Below are positions 1-8,855 of a DNA stretch of 64,000 nt, in pieces. The notes below the pieces were generated by a model. The model was not told where the DNA came from, did no database searches, and was given only the letters and a program-made list of their open reading frames with translations. This DNA is from Niabella aurantiaca DSM 17617. GTDB taxonomy: Bacteria > Bacteroidota > Bacteroidia > Chitinophagales > Chitinophagaceae. The stretch covers positions 124,001 to 188,000 of the forward strand of contig NZ_KB893647.1 in assembly GCF_000374125.1 (NCBI RefSeq). Direction: 5' to 3'. Within the stretch, counting starts at the first letter, position 1; every line of letters begins with the position of its first letter. Made by a program: the position numbers and the translations under genes.

Positions 1-309
1 TATAGCACTTTGCAGCCGGGTGAACAGACCGATCTTTTCCAGTCCGGCCTGCAGCGCCATTCCGTTGATCACGGTGGCCAGCATGCCCATATAGTCGCCA
101 TGGGCACGTTCAATACCGGTTTCTGCTTCGTTCATTCCCCGGTAAATATTTCCGCCCCCAATCACCAGCGCTACTTCAACACCCAGGTCTGTTACGGATT
201 TGATTTCGCGGGCATATTGCGAAATAACCTCGGAGTCCATTCCAAAATTTTTGTCTCCCATTAATGACTCTCCCGAAAGTTTCAACAAAATCCTCTTATA
301 CTTAGGCAT
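1..309 (-). CDS. pyrH: UMP kinase, N-terminal part (cut by window edge)
   Basis: Reading leftward from the ATG at 309, the product starts [18 protein letters not shown] and continues for about 103 residues to the window edge. The GES motif near residue 13, the GGGNIYRG nucleotide-binding loop around residue 51 and [13 protein letters not shown] are diagnostic of bacterial PyrH of the amino-acid-kinase fold. This enzyme phosphorylates UMP to UDP in the cytoplasm, at the head of pyrimidine nucleotide synthesis. The remaining ~130 residues lie outside the window. No downstream neighbours can be seen, so operon context is unknown. Confidence 0.95.
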   Translation of the reverse strand, partial: MPKYKRILLKLSGESLMGDKNFGMDSEVISQYAREIKSVTDLGVEVALVIGGGNIYRGMNEAETGIERAHGDYMGMLATVINGMALQAGLEKIGLFTRLQSAI

Positions 310-750
310 GAATATTCTTTTTGAATGAAGGTGATTATTTGACGCAACGAAGATACTGTTTCAGACAACATTTCTTATGGGTTATTTCCGGGGGATGCAT
401 AACATTCTGAATCCTGAGGTGGCGCCGGAGGGCACAATAACCGTCAGTTTAAGCGAAAAACGAAGCGTTGCAAGTAGAAACACCAGCAACGGCAAGCCGG
501 GACCGCCGGCCCTGATCCCTGTTCTTACCGATCGGGAAGATCGCAGGGTTTCCGTTTGTGTAGATAAATGTTTTTTCATGCAGTACGGTCGCTGCTGTTT
601 GAAGCCGCTACGCATTACGCTAAAAAAGGCTGCAAAAAAGCGAAAAAAGAATGCATCCTCCCGGTTGTTTACATCCTATTTCTCTGAGAATGATTGTACC
701 TTCACCCGGACAGTTTTTTTAATTTTTTTTTTAACAGATCTGAAAAGAAC
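310..750. other. Intergenic stretch between pyrH and the glycan region
   Basis: This 440-base divergent spacer separates pyrH from the aldo/keto reductase. It has an open frame on each strand (about 377-754 plus and 382-615 minus). Both encode basic, low-complexity products with no recognisable domain, so I do not call them genes. The right end carries a run of T residues (714-731). No clear TAnnTTTG promoter is seen. Confidence 0.5.
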
Positions 751-1722
751 ATGAAAAACAGGATTGGTACAACAGATGTTTCTATAACGCCTATTACCCT
801 GGGGGCCTGGGCCATTGGCGGGGCAATGTGGGGTGGTAATGAAGAGGCGGATTCGCTTGCGGCCATCAAAGCGTCCATTGACAACGGCATCACCTCGATC
901 GATACGGCGCCCATCTACGGAATGGGCTACAGCGAAGAGCTGGTCGGAAAGGCGATCAAAGGGTACGACCGCAGCACGCTCCAGATCCTTACAAAATTCG
1001 GTATGGTATGGGACCAGGAAAAAGGCGATTTTGCTTTTGAGCGCAGGGATCCTGCGGGTGTATCAAGAAAAGTGTACCGGTATGGAGGATATGATAATGC
1101 GATTAAGGAAGTAGAGGCCAGCCTGAAGCGCCTGCAAACCGACTATATCGACCTGATACAGCTGCACTGGCCAGACAGTACAACACCCATCAGCGAAACA
1201 ATGGAGGCCATGCAGAAGATGCAGGCGGAGGGGAAGGTAAAGGCCATCGGCGTATGTAATTACAACGGCGCGCAACTGGCGGAGGCGGAGCAAACCGTAA
1301 AGCTGGCGTCTGACCAGGTGCCTTACAGCATGCTGAAGCGGAATATAGAAAAAGATGTGATGCCCTATGCGCTTGAGAACGGGTTGTCCGTTATCGCATA
1401 CAGTCCTATGGAACGGGGATTGCTCACCGGAAAATACAATGCAGCCTCCCGCTTTGCAGAAGACGATCACCGGAGCGATTATTTTAAACAGTTTGATATG
1501 AACAAGGTTGCCGTGCTTACAGACCACCTGGCAGAAATGGCCGCCGGGCACCGGGCTTCTGTGGCACAACTGGTGCTGGCATGGACGGTGCATCAGCCGG
1601 CTGTTGCTGCGGCCCTTGCGGGCGCCAGGAATGCCGGGCAGGCTGTGGAAAATGCCGGGGCCTTACAATTAAAGCTGCCGGAAACGGATCTGGCACAAAT
1701 TGAAAAGTGGCTGGCAGCATAA
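751..1722 (+). CDS. Aldo/keto reductase
   Basis: A 323-residue single-domain TIM-barrel oxidoreductase of the NAD(P)H-dependent aldo/keto reductase superfamily. The catalytic tetrad is visible: Asp51 and Tyr56 in DTAPIYGMGY, Lys82 in LTKFG and His139 in DLIQLHWPD. An in-frame extension upstream to 694 reads FFNFFFNRSEKN and is unlikely to be translated, so I start at MKNRIG. The two fucosidases follow with only ~40 bases before the first, suggesting co-transcription and a role in processing a released sugar or aldehyde. The substrate cannot be deduced from sequence. Confidence 0.88.
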   Translation: MKNRIGTTDVSITPITLGAWAIGGAMWGGNEEADSLAAIKASIDNGITSIDTAPIYGMGYSEELVGKAIKGYDRSTLQILTKFGMVWDQEKGDFAFERRDPAGVSRKVYRYGGYDNAIKEVEASLKRLQTDYIDLIQLHWPDSTTPISETMEAMQKMQAEGKVKAIGVCNYNGAQLAEAEQTVKLASDQVPYSMLKRNIEKDVMPYALENGLSVIAYSPMERGLLTGKYNAASRFAEDDHRSDYFKQFDMNKVAVLTDHLAEMAAGHRASVAQLVLAWTVHQPAVAAALAGARNAGQAVENAGALQLKLPETDLAQIEKWLAA

Positions 1723-1761
1723 ATGAACGATATCCTGCAAATGATCAATAAGATTGCTGAT

Positions 1762-3204
1762 ATGAAAAAGAAAATAAAAAAAGCTGCGGGGCTGGCGATC
1801 ATGCTCTGCCTGATGATCGCTGCCAATGGCCAGGAACAGGGTATGCATCAGCAGTCGACCCTTTACGAATGGCCAACCGACCCACTGGTAAAACAAAAGC
1901 TGGATCAGTGGCAGGATCAGAAGTTTGGAATGATCATTCACTGGGGGCTGTATGCGGTACCCGGTATCGTGGAGTCCTGGTCCATTTGCTCTGAAGACTG
2001 GATCGGCCGGGACAGTACCATCCCTTATGCGGCCTATAAACAATGGTATTGGGGATTGAAGAAAGATTTTAACCCGGTAAAATTTGACCCGGATCAATGG
2101 GCAGCGGCGGCAAAGGCAGCGGGCATGCGCTACCTTGTCTTTACCACCAAGCATCACGACGGCTTCAATATGTTTGACACCAAACAATCCGATTTTAAGA
2201 TCACTAACGGACCCTTTGCAAATAACCCTAAGGCAGATGTGGCAAAGTACGTATTTGATGCGTTCCGGAAACAGGGATTTATGATCGGGGCGTACTTCTC
2301 CAAGCCGGACTGGCATAATGAGAACTACTGGTGGCCGATGTATGCAACGCCGGACAGGAATGTGAATTATGATATTAAAAAATTTCCCTGGCGCTGGCAG
2401 AAGTATAAGGACTTTACCTATAACCAGATCAGTGAGCTGATGCACAACTACGGGCGGATGGACATTCTCTGGCTGGACGGGGGCTGGGTGCGTCCGATAT
2501 CCACCATCACAGATGAAGTGCGTGCCTGGGGTGCCCGGATCCCCGAATCAGGGCAGGATATTGATATGCCGAAGATCGCAGCCATGGCCCGGGAAGCGCA
2601 ACCCGGTATCCTGATGGTAGACCGTACGGTGCATGGCCCCTATGAGAACTATCAGACACCGGAGCAACGGGTGCCGGATCATAAGATCGATAACCCCTGG
2701 GAAAGCTGTATGACCCTGGGTGGTGCCTGGGGATATGTGCCCGGCGACCGGCTGAAGCCCGCATCACAGGTGATCCACACGCTGGTGGAAATTGTTGCCA
2801 AGGGGGGCAGCCTGTTACTGGGTGTGGGTCCCCGGCCGGATGGTACGCTCACGGAGGATGCCGTGACCCGGCTTCACGACATTGGCAAATGGCTAAAGGC
2901 GAACGGGTCGGCGATCTACAACACCAGACCGGCGGAACAGGATAAAAGCGGCAATACCTACTTTACGCGTTCGAAAGATAATAAGCAGCACTATGCGATT
3001 ACTTTGATCAAAGAAGGAGCAATGCCCGGGACTGTTGAGTGGGAGGGCAGCCTGCCCCGCAAGAGATCAGTGGTACGGTCTGTGGCAACCGGGGAGAAGG
3101 TCAAATGGACGGTTTCAGGCAATAAGGTAGTGCTGCAGGTGCCTTCTAAATTGAGGGCCATAAAAAATGCAGCAGCGCTCGCTTTTTCTTTTACAACGGA
3201 ATAA
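1762..3204 (+). CDS. Secreted alpha-L-fucosidase, GH29 (first copy)
   Basis: A 480-residue protein with an N-terminal signal peptide (MKKKIKKAAGLAIMLCLMIA, cleavage near NGQ) followed by a GH29 barrel. Family hallmarks are FGMIIHWGLYAVPG, the TTKHHDGF motif and DILWLDGGW, whose Asp239 aligns with the catalytic nucleophile. The enzyme would release L-fucose from fucosylated glycans in the periplasm. A frame extension to 1723 precedes the signal peptide and is not needed. A second, different GH29 follows after a few bases, and the two probably act on different linkages. There is no C-terminal carbohydrate-binding module; the last ~90 residues resemble the usual beta-sandwich of the family. Confidence 0.92.
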   Translation: MKKKIKKAAGLAIMLCLMIAANGQEQGMHQQSTLYEWPTDPLVKQKLDQWQDQKFGMIIHWGLYAVPGIVESWSICSEDWIGRDSTIPYAAYKQWYWGLKKDFNPVKFDPDQWAAAAKAAGMRYLVFTTKHHDGFNMFDTKQSDFKITNGPFANNPKADVAKYVFDAFRKQGFMIGAYFSKPDWHNENYWWPMYATPDRNVNYDIKKFPWRWQKYKDFTYNQISELMHNYGRMDILWLDGGWVRPISTITDEVRAWGARIPESGQDIDMPKIAAMAREAQPGILMVDRTVHGPYENYQTPEQRVPDHKIDNPWESCMTLGGAWGYVPGDRLKPASQVIHTLVEIVAKGGSLLLGVGPRPDGTLTEDAVTRLHDIGKWLKANGSAIYNTRPAEQDKSGNTYFTRSKDNKQHYAITLIKEGAMPGTVEWEGSLPRKRSVVRSVATGEKVKWTVSGNKVVLQVPSKLRAIKNAAALAFSFTTE

Positions 3205-3213
3205 AAAATGTAT

Positions 3214-4662
3214 ATGAAGAAAATTGTATTGTGTTCATTTTTGTGTATCGGTTTTGCTGCCGGGATCATGGCGCAGCAAACAAAGCCTCCGGCACCGGTA
3301 TATCCCATACCGTCTGCCCGCCAGCTAGCCTGGCACCAGCTGGAAACCTATGCATTCATCCATTTTACCACCAATACGTTCACGGATAAGGAATGGGGTT
3401 TTGGTGATGAAGACCCGAAGATCTTTAACCCTTCGAAAGTAGATGCCGGCCAGTGGGCGGCTGTGTTGAAAGAAACCGGCTTCAAAGCCATGATCCTTAC
3501 CACCAAGCACCACGACGGTTTTACCCTCTGGCCCAGCAAATACACCGAACATTCTGTAAAGAACAGCCCCTGGAAGAACGGGAAGGGAGATGTGGTAAAA
3601 GAAGCCAGCGACGCGGCGCGGAAAGCCGGGCTGAAATTCGGCGTGTACCTGTCGCCCTGGGACCGGAACCGTGCCGATTACGGAAGCCCTTCCTACATCA
3701 TGTATTACCGGAACCAGCTGAAAGAGTTGTTCACCAACTATGGTCCCATCTTTGAAATGTGGTTCGATGGAGCCAACGGAGGCGATGGCTATTATGGAGG
3801 AAAAAAAGAAAAAAGGAAGATCAATGGGGCCACGTATTACGACTGGCCCGCGACCTTAAAGCTGGTGCGCAGCATGCAGCCGGATGTATTGTTCTTCAGC
3901 GATGCCGGACCGGATATACGCTGGGTGGGCAATGAGCGGGGTATGGCCGGCGAAACCAACTGGAACAGCATTAACCCGGACACGCTGTACGCGGGCAAGG
4001 CCGGGATCACCGCGTTGCTGAATACCGGGTCGGAAGACGGCACAAAATGGATCCCGGCAGAAGTGGATGTTTCCATTCGTCCCGGATGGTTTTATCATGC
4101 ATCGGAAGATGGTAAGGTAAAAACCCCGGAGCAGCTGTTTGACATTTACCTGACTTCCGTAGGGCGGGGATCCAACCTGCTGCTGAATATTCCACCCGAC
4201 CGCAACGGGGTTTTTCATCCGACGGATGTGGCTTCCCTGAAAGGGTTTAAAAAATTACTTGACGAACGGCTGAGCCATAATCTTGCAAAGCATGCAAAAG
4301 TAGTGGCCAGCAATACCCGTGGCAACGCAGCCGCATTCAGCGGTGCAAAGATCACCGACGGAAACAGGGACACCTACTGGGCAACCGATGACGGCATCAC
4401 AACAGCCGACATAGAAGTGTGGCTGCCGGCAGCAAAAAAGATCAGCTATGTGCTGCTGCAGGAATACATTGCCCTGGGGCAGCGTGTACGCAGCTTTGTA
4501 GTGGAAGCACAGGAAGGTGGTAATTGGAAGGAGATTGCCACCGGTACCACCATCGGGTACAAACGTATTTTAAAGATCGACCCGGTTGTTACTTCAGCCA
4601 TCAGGGTACGCATCACCGGTGCAAAAGGGACCCCGCTGATCTCCAACCTGGCCCTGTATTAA
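3214..4662 (+). CDS. Secreted alpha-L-fucosidase, GH29 with C-terminal discoidin-like domain
   Basis: 482 residues. The signal peptide is MKKIVLCSFLCIGFAAGIMA, followed by QQ. The GH29 catalytic domain spans roughly residues 30-350, with ILTTKHHDGF and FEMWFDGANG, where Asp185 is the predicted nucleophile. The last ~135 residues (KVVASNTRGNAAAFSGAKITDG onward, with YWATDDG) look like an F5/8 type C (discoidin) sugar-binding domain, common in this GH29 group. I start at the second Met of MYMKK because it gives a normal signal peptide. It is spaced 9 bases after the preceding fucosidase, so the two are one transcription unit. Active on fucosylated glycans; exact linkage unknown. Confidence 0.92.
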   Translation: MKKIVLCSFLCIGFAAGIMAQQTKPPAPVYPIPSARQLAWHQLETYAFIHFTTNTFTDKEWGFGDEDPKIFNPSKVDAGQWAAVLKETGFKAMILTTKHHDGFTLWPSKYTEHSVKNSPWKNGKGDVVKEASDAARKAGLKFGVYLSPWDRNRADYGSPSYIMYYRNQLKELFTNYGPIFEMWFDGANGGDGYYGGKKEKRKINGATYYDWPATLKLVRSMQPDVLFFSDAGPDIRWVGNERGMAGETNWNSINPDTLYAGKAGITALLNTGSEDGTKWIPAEVDVSIRPGWFYHASEDGKVKTPEQLFDIYLTSVGRGSNLLLNIPPDRNGVFHPTDVASLKGFKKLLDERLSHNLAKHAKVVASNTRGNAAAFSGAKITDGNRDTYWATDDGITTADIEVWLPAAKKISYVLLQEYIALGQRVRSFVVEAQEGGNWKEIATGTTIGYKRILKIDPVVTSAIRVRITGAKGTPLISNLALY

Positions 4663-4693
4663 TTGCCGTATCGGGGCGCTGGTATGAACTTTG
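4663..4693 (+). promoter_or_regulatory. Candidate sigma-ABfr promoter of the PfkB kinase gene
   Basis: TTG at 4663-4665 and GAACTTTG at 4686-4693 are separated by 20 bases, matching the Bacteroidota -33/-7 pattern (TTTG, ~19-20, TAnnTTTG) with one mismatch in the -7 box. It lies in the 60-base gap after the second fucosidase gene and ends 29 bases before the ATG at 4723. Confidence 0.5.
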
Positions 4694-4722
4694 CATCTTC
4701 AATGTAAAACAGCGATTTTTTT

Positions 4723-5595
4723 ATGAAGGAACAATCCTATACAGCTATTTGCTTTGGTGAAATTCTTTGGGATGTGCTGCCAGGCGGAGCACAACCGGGC
4801 GGGGCACCCATGAATGTAGCTTACCACCTGAACCAGTTGGGTATGCCTGCAGGCGTGCTGTCAAAAAAAGGAAAGGATGCCGATGGCGACCGGCTGATCC
4901 GTTTCCTGCAAGAGCACCGTGTAAAGACTTCCCTGATACAGACCGATAACGTTCACCCTACCGGAAAAGTGCTGGCCACACCGGGCAGGAATGATGAAGT
5001 ACAGTATGATATTGTATTTCCCGTGGCCTGGGATTTTATTGATATCGCCGAAGGCGCTCCGGAAAAGGTTGCGGCTGCGGAACTGTTCATCTTCGGAAGT
5101 CTTGCTGCCCGTAACGAGCACTCGCGCAGCACCCTGTTTACATTATTGTCCCGGGCCACCACGAAAATAATGGACATCAATCTGCGGCCGCCGCATTTTA
5201 CAAGAGCGGTGATCGAAGCGTTGCTGAACGAGGCCACGGTGCTGAAGCTGAACGAGCAGGAACTGGAGCTGCTGAGCGGCTGGTATGCATTTACCGGATC
5301 CATGCAGGAGCAGGCCGAAGCGCTGGGAAAACGGTTTTCGATCCGGGATATCATGATTACAAGGGGCGCGGATGGCGCGGCTTATTATACAGCAGGTGCT
5401 TTTTATGAGCATCCGGGCATCAAGGTGAATGTGGCGGATACGGTAGGCAGCGGCGATGCATTCCTTGCCGGTTTTTTATCCCGATTAAGCAAAGACAGCA
5501 GTCCTGAAGAAGCGTTGGACTTTGCCTGCCGGCTGGGTTCGTTTATCGCCACACAAAAAGGAGCCTGTCCGGAATACGATCCTGCCGCAATATAA
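4723..5595 (+). CDS. PfkB-family carbohydrate kinase (fructokinase-like)
   Basis: A 290-residue ribokinase/PfkB kinase. The N-terminal signature with its GG pair (GGAQPGGAPMNVAYHLNQLG) and the C-terminal DTVGSGDAFLAGF signature (residues 239-251) are intact, with Asp245 as the predicted catalytic base. It would phosphorylate a free hexose or related sugar with ATP in the cytoplasm, and the closest general resemblance is to fructokinases. It lies immediately downstream of two fucosidases, so a role on a sugar released by the locus is plausible, but sequence alone does not decide between fructose, fuculose and other substrates. It has its own candidate promoter. Confidence 0.88.
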   Translation: MKEQSYTAICFGEILWDVLPGGAQPGGAPMNVAYHLNQLGMPAGVLSKKGKDADGDRLIRFLQEHRVKTSLIQTDNVHPTGKVLATPGRNDEVQYDIVFPVAWDFIDIAEGAPEKVAAAELFIFGSLAARNEHSRSTLFTLLSRATTKIMDINLRPPHFTRAVIEALLNEATVLKLNEQELELLSGWYAFTGSMQEQAEALGKRFSIRDIMITRGADGAAYYTAGAFYEHPGIKVNVADTVGSGDAFLAGFLSRLSKDSSPEEALDFACRLGSFIATQKGACPEYDPAAI

Positions 5596-5676
5596 ACGTC
5601 CGGTATCAGTTTTCAACGATCAGATAATTTGAGAATTTGAAAGCTCCTGTAGAGTGGGCATTATTGGGGCCGACCC

Positions 5677-5899
5677 AAAAGCCGCGCTTTAGCACGGCTT
5701 TAACGAAGCCGTAATTTCATAAGTGCCATCGGCACGGATCATTATGCCCCGGGCCCATGGCTCTTTTTGCTAAAATGATCGTTGAACCCCGCTTTTATAG
5801 ATGACGGCTACAGCGATTCTCTAAGTAGCGGCGATAAAAAGCTGATACGTTTTAATGGTTATACGGATTCTCCCGGATCGGTTTTAAACAGCTTCTCAG
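5677..5899 (+). repeat. MITE-like repeat, copy A (truncated, internally deleted)
   Basis: Shares with the copies at 39404 and 42117 the palindrome around GCCGCGCTTTAGCACGGC, the block CCGTAATTTCATAAGTGCC, the CCCCGGGCCCATGG block, and the right terminal inverted repeat TTTTAAACAGCTTCTCAG at 5882-5899. The left ~80 bases and an internal segment are missing. The right terminus overlaps the end of the DUF6528 gene on the opposite strand. Together with 5596-5676 (a short TTTGAGAATTTGAAA motif, otherwise nothing) it fills the 300-base gap between the two genes. Confidence 0.8.
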
Positions 5900-6801
5900 A
5901 AAAAGCGGACCTTATAGAGTTTTATATCCGGGATCGTAATGGTCCTGTCCGGGTTGTGCATATAAATATGATGCGTCCACCAGCTTTCTTCAGCCTGGGT
6001 AAACAGGAGCTGCTGCTTTTGGCGGTTGTAGTTGGCGGACTTAATATTCTCCCGGCCTTTCAGGGGCGCAAACACTTCGAAATCCATTGTGGCAATCTTA
6101 AAAGTATAAACATTGTGATGGGTAGTAACGACCATGGTTTCGTCGTCAACTGCGGTCAGGTCGTGCCCCCCTTCAGAAGGAATTTTCCAGCTTTGTTCCA
6201 GCCGGAGCTGTGGCGCCGGGCCTTCCCAGTCTTTTAGCGAATAAGCCCTCAGCTCATCAAAGCCCAAGGCAAAGAGGCGCTTGTATTTTGAGTTCCAGAC
6301 CACTCCATGGCCGGAGTACAGGGAGTCTCTGAATAGCCGTTGCTCCGGTTTGTCCAGGTCGTATAATTCAATGCTGTTGCCTTTGGGATGCGTCGAAAGT
6401 GCTACCACCACCCGGTTGCCGGGCAGGATCTCCGCCGAGTGCGCCATTGGTACGTGGGCGTAGAACAGCGATTTTTTTGTTTTGATGTCCAGCAGCAGCA
6501 CCCCGCCGCCGGATGAGGTCAGCAGGAGTTTGGAGCGGTTCATTGCCGGCTTGCATTCGTCCAGGGGTACCATCCATTTCCGGTAGGCAGCAGGCAGGTC
6601 CTGGGCCTCGCTTACCTGCCAGCGCCAGTTAATAGCGGGCGTTGTTTCCGATTGCCGGCTGTTCAGCAGCAACACCTTATCGTCTCCGCACACAACAAGA
6701 TCTGCGCTTCCCGGACCGGTTGTTGTTTTGGAAGCACAGGCGGCAATCAACAGGAAAAGAACAAGCGGGAAGTAAACGGAGCGTATCGTTTTGATGATCA
6801 T
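5896..6801 (-). CDS. DUF6528-type beta-propeller lipoprotein
   Basis: 301 residues. The N-terminus SVYFPLVLFLLIAAC is a lipoprotein signal (Cys22), so an envelope location is expected. The remainder consists of repeating strands such as ADLVVCGDDKVLLLNS, KLLLTSSGGGVLLLDIKTKK and NRVVVALSTHPKGNSIELYDL, typical of a seven-bladed propeller of the DUF6528 family found in Bacteroidota glycan loci. No enzymatic residues are identifiable; it may bind a ligand. The stop codon (5896-5898) lies inside the terminal repeat of the adjacent MITE-like element, so the last residues (KVRFF) may not be the ancestral C-terminus. Confidence 0.7.
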   Translation of the reverse strand: MIIKTIRSVYFPLVLFLLIAACASKTTTGPGSADLVVCGDDKVLLLNSRQSETTPAINWRWQVSEAQDLPAAYRKWMVPLDECKPAMNRSKLLLTSSGGGVLLLDIKTKKSLFYAHVPMAHSAEILPGNRVVVALSTHPKGNSIELYDLDKPEQRLFRDSLYSGHGVVWNSKYKRLFALGFDELRAYSLKDWEGPAPQLRLEQSWKIPSEGGHDLTAVDDETMVVTTHHNVYTFKIATMDFEVFAPLKGRENIKSANYNRQKQQLLFTQAEESWWTHHIYMHNPDRTITIPDIKLYKVRFF

Positions 6802-6902
6802 AAATGACTGTGGATATTTTATGTCTGGATAAAACGCTAAAGTTAGGGTATCTTCGGTTCCGGGTCAAATTTTCGGCGGGATCGGATCCCCGTGTTTTGC
6901 GC

Positions 6903-6933
6903 TTGCCTAAAGGCTGCAAAGCGGGTATTTTTG
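6903..6933 (+). promoter_or_regulatory. Candidate promoter of the 95-residue hypothetical gene
   Basis: TTG (6903-6905), 20 bases, then TATTTTTG (6926-6933) match both promoter elements of the Bacteroidota primary sigma factor. The ATG of the downstream small gene is at 6954, 20 bases after the -7 box. In the same gap, TAACTTTA on the other strand (6838-6845) could be a one-mismatch -7 box for the DUF6528 gene. Confidence 0.5.
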
Positions 6934-6953
6934 AACGGTCAAAATCAAATGAA

Positions 6954-7241
6954 ATGTCGTATAAGGAATTTAAGGAGTCGTTGATCGCGGAGGCGCCGCC
7001 AGCCCGCCTGGGTCCGCTGCAGCTGGGGCTTTGGCATGCAGCAAAGGGGAATTGGGAAACGGCACACCAGGTGGCGCAGGACCACGAAGGCCGACCGGAT
7101 TTTGACCGGTTGCATGCTTACCTGCACCGGGTAGAAGGCGATGAATGGAACGCCGGTTACTGGTACCGCCGCGCCGGTGCTTCCATGCCCGCTCAATCAC
7201 TGGAGGAGGAGCTGGAGTCGTTCATACGGCTTTGGTGCTGA
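6954..7241 (+). CDS. Small conserved-looking hypothetical protein
   Basis: 95 residues, starting MSYKEFKESL. Sequence features are a predominantly helical pattern, the block GLWHAAKGNWETAHQVAQDHEG and GDEWNAGYWYRRAG, which resemble a helical-hairpin (TPR-like) arrangement. I recognise this as a common type of small Bacteroidota protein but can assign no function. The start at 6954 is preferred over an upstream in-frame ATG at 6804 because a good promoter lies between them. It precedes the XylR-like regulator by about 110 bases on the same strand. Confidence 0.65.
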   Translation: MSYKEFKESLIAEAPPARLGPLQLGLWHAAKGNWETAHQVAQDHEGRPDFDRLHAYLHRVEGDEWNAGYWYRRAGASMPAQSLEEELESFIRLWC

Positions 7242-7350
7242 TGCTCCCGCCCGTACGCACCGGTACGGAGTCTGTAAAGCAAGCCCCGGACTCCTGTTGA
7301 AAAGTTTTTGCATCGTTCCCCGTCCGTCTCAAAAAATTATTTATAGCAAA

Positions 7351-8511
7351 TTGATCAGGGTATTATTATTAATAGACCATTCCAGTAAGTTCTGCAGACG
7401 CCTGCTGCGGGGCCTGGTGCAGTATTCCAAAGATCATGGCCCCTGGCTGTTTTACCGGCTGCCCTCGTATTACAAAACACTGCACGGAGAGGAAGGCATA
7501 TTAAAATGGGCAAGGGAGTGGAAAGCCGATGCCATCATTGCACAGGGAGATGAGGCGGGCACCAGCTTTCTTAAGTGCCTGCAGGTTCCTGTAATTGTAC
7601 AGAATTATCAGGGGAGGAGTTCCTGTTTTTCGAACCTTACGGGTGACTACAGGGGTACCGGCAGGATCGCCGCCCGGTTCTTCCTGCAACGCCGTTACCG
7701 CAACTTTGCATTTTACGGAAATAAAGGAGTGGTCTGGTCTATGGAACGTGCAGAAGGATATAAGGAGGAGGTAGAAATAAATGGAGGGGATTTTTATTAT
7801 TTTGAAACCGAGGCCCTGAATGGCGAGGAATGGGGTAGCAGTCATGAAAAGCTGGACCAGTGGCTGCTTTCGCTTCCAAAGCCTGTGGCGCTTTTTGCCT
7901 GCGATGATCATTTTGCCCTGCAGGTTTCCCTTACCTGTAAGCTCAATAGCATTGCCATTCCGGAAGACATCTCCCTGCTGGGCGTGGATAATGATGAACT
8001 GATCTGTAATTTGTCGGATCCCCCCATTTCTTCTATAGAGTTGGACGTGGAGAAGGGCGGGTATGAAACCGGGCGGGTCCTGCAGCAGTTGGTTACAGAA
8101 GAACGTACGGCCCCCCGCAATATCGTGGTGAACCCGGTGCGTTTTGATTTAAGGAAATCCACAGAAAAATATAATGTGGCCAATGAATATATCCGGGAAG
8201 TGCTCCATTATATTGAAACCTCTTTTACCACACCTATTTCGATCGAAACGCTCACACGTAAGGTGCCGCTTTCAAGAAGAAGTCTTGAAACCAAGTTTAA
8301 AAAGGAAATGGACATCTCTCTTTACCAGTTCATACTAAAACTTCGGATCGACTATTTTGCGGATCTTTTATTGGCCCGGCCGGAATTGTCCCTGCTGGAC
8401 CTGGCCATTCGATCCGGTTTCAATGATTCAAGGAATCTTTCACGCATCTTTAAGAAGATGAAGGGCCATACGCCCACCGACTACCAGAAGAAATTTGCCC
8501 CCGTTAAATAA
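7351..8511 (+). CDS. XylR-type transcriptional regulator (sugar-binding domain plus AraC HTH)
   Basis: About 386 residues. The N-terminal two-thirds is a LacI/periplasmic-binding-protein fold, with IRVLLLIDHSSKFCRRLLRG at the start and the LLGVDNDELICNLSDPPISSIELD segment typical of XylR-like regulators. The C-terminal ~100 residues are an AraC-type double helix-turn-helix (SLLDLAIRSGFNDSRNLSRIFKKMKG, PTDYQKKF). The frame is open from 7141, but no ATG lies near the domain start; TTG at 7351 gives the normal N-terminus MIRVLLLID. It probably senses a released sugar in the cytoplasm and controls the downstream sus genes. Confidence 0.85.
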   Translation: MIRVLLLIDHSSKFCRRLLRGLVQYSKDHGPWLFYRLPSYYKTLHGEEGILKWAREWKADAIIAQGDEAGTSFLKCLQVPVIVQNYQGRSSCFSNLTGDYRGTGRIAARFFLQRRYRNFAFYGNKGVVWSMERAEGYKEEVEINGGDFYYFETEALNGEEWGSSHEKLDQWLLSLPKPVALFACDDHFALQVSLTCKLNSIAIPEDISLLGVDNDELICNLSDPPISSIELDVEKGGYETGRVLQQLVTEERTAPRNIVVNPVRFDLRKSTEKYNVANEYIREVLHYIETSFTTPISIETLTRKVPLSRRSLETKFKKEMDISLYQFILKLRIDYFADLLLARPELSLLDLAIRSGFNDSRNLSRIFKKMKGHTPTDYQKKFAPVK

Positions 8512-8855
8512 ATTCTGCGTTTTTTGAAACAAGGATTGCGGGATCCGCTTAAGCGTTAAAGAACAGGTAGTCTAATTTTAACATGAGTGATGCCTGGGAA
8601 AGCGATTGCGCTTTTACAAATAAGCGTTGGAATGGTTGCATGAAATACCCCGATGCAGAGGAGGATGCCTTCTATAAGAATGGATTTGGACCTGTGGGCC
8701 TCTATATTTAAAACAAAGTACAAACCGCGGACGGGATGACGATCCTGGTTCCGGAAAATTTCGATTAAATAAAATATTAAAAACAGAACTGTTTTGCCGG
8801 CATACATAGTGCCCGTGCGGGTTCTGTAGTGCGTATTTAATGAATTAAATAAGAA
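8512..8855. other. Intergenic region upstream of the deaminase and susC block
   Basis: 344 bases between regulator and NagB-like gene. A minus-strand frame at 8556-8912 overlaps the next gene and has no recognisable content. A likely location for the regulator's operator, but I cannot point to a clear inverted repeat or -7 box. Confidence 0.4.

Noticed and set aside
377-754. 125-codon plus-strand frame with a 77-codon frame opposite
   Set aside because: Both products are basic and low in complexity, show no domain, and the plus frame runs into the aldo/keto reductase start region.
1669-2445. 258-codon minus-strand frame opposite the first fucosidase gene
   Set aside because: Antisense shadow; the GH29 motifs on the plus strand are unambiguous.
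5782-6237. 151-codon plus-strand frame across the MITE-like copy and the DUF6528 gene
   Set aside because: Composed of repeat sequence plus the antisense of a better-supported gene.
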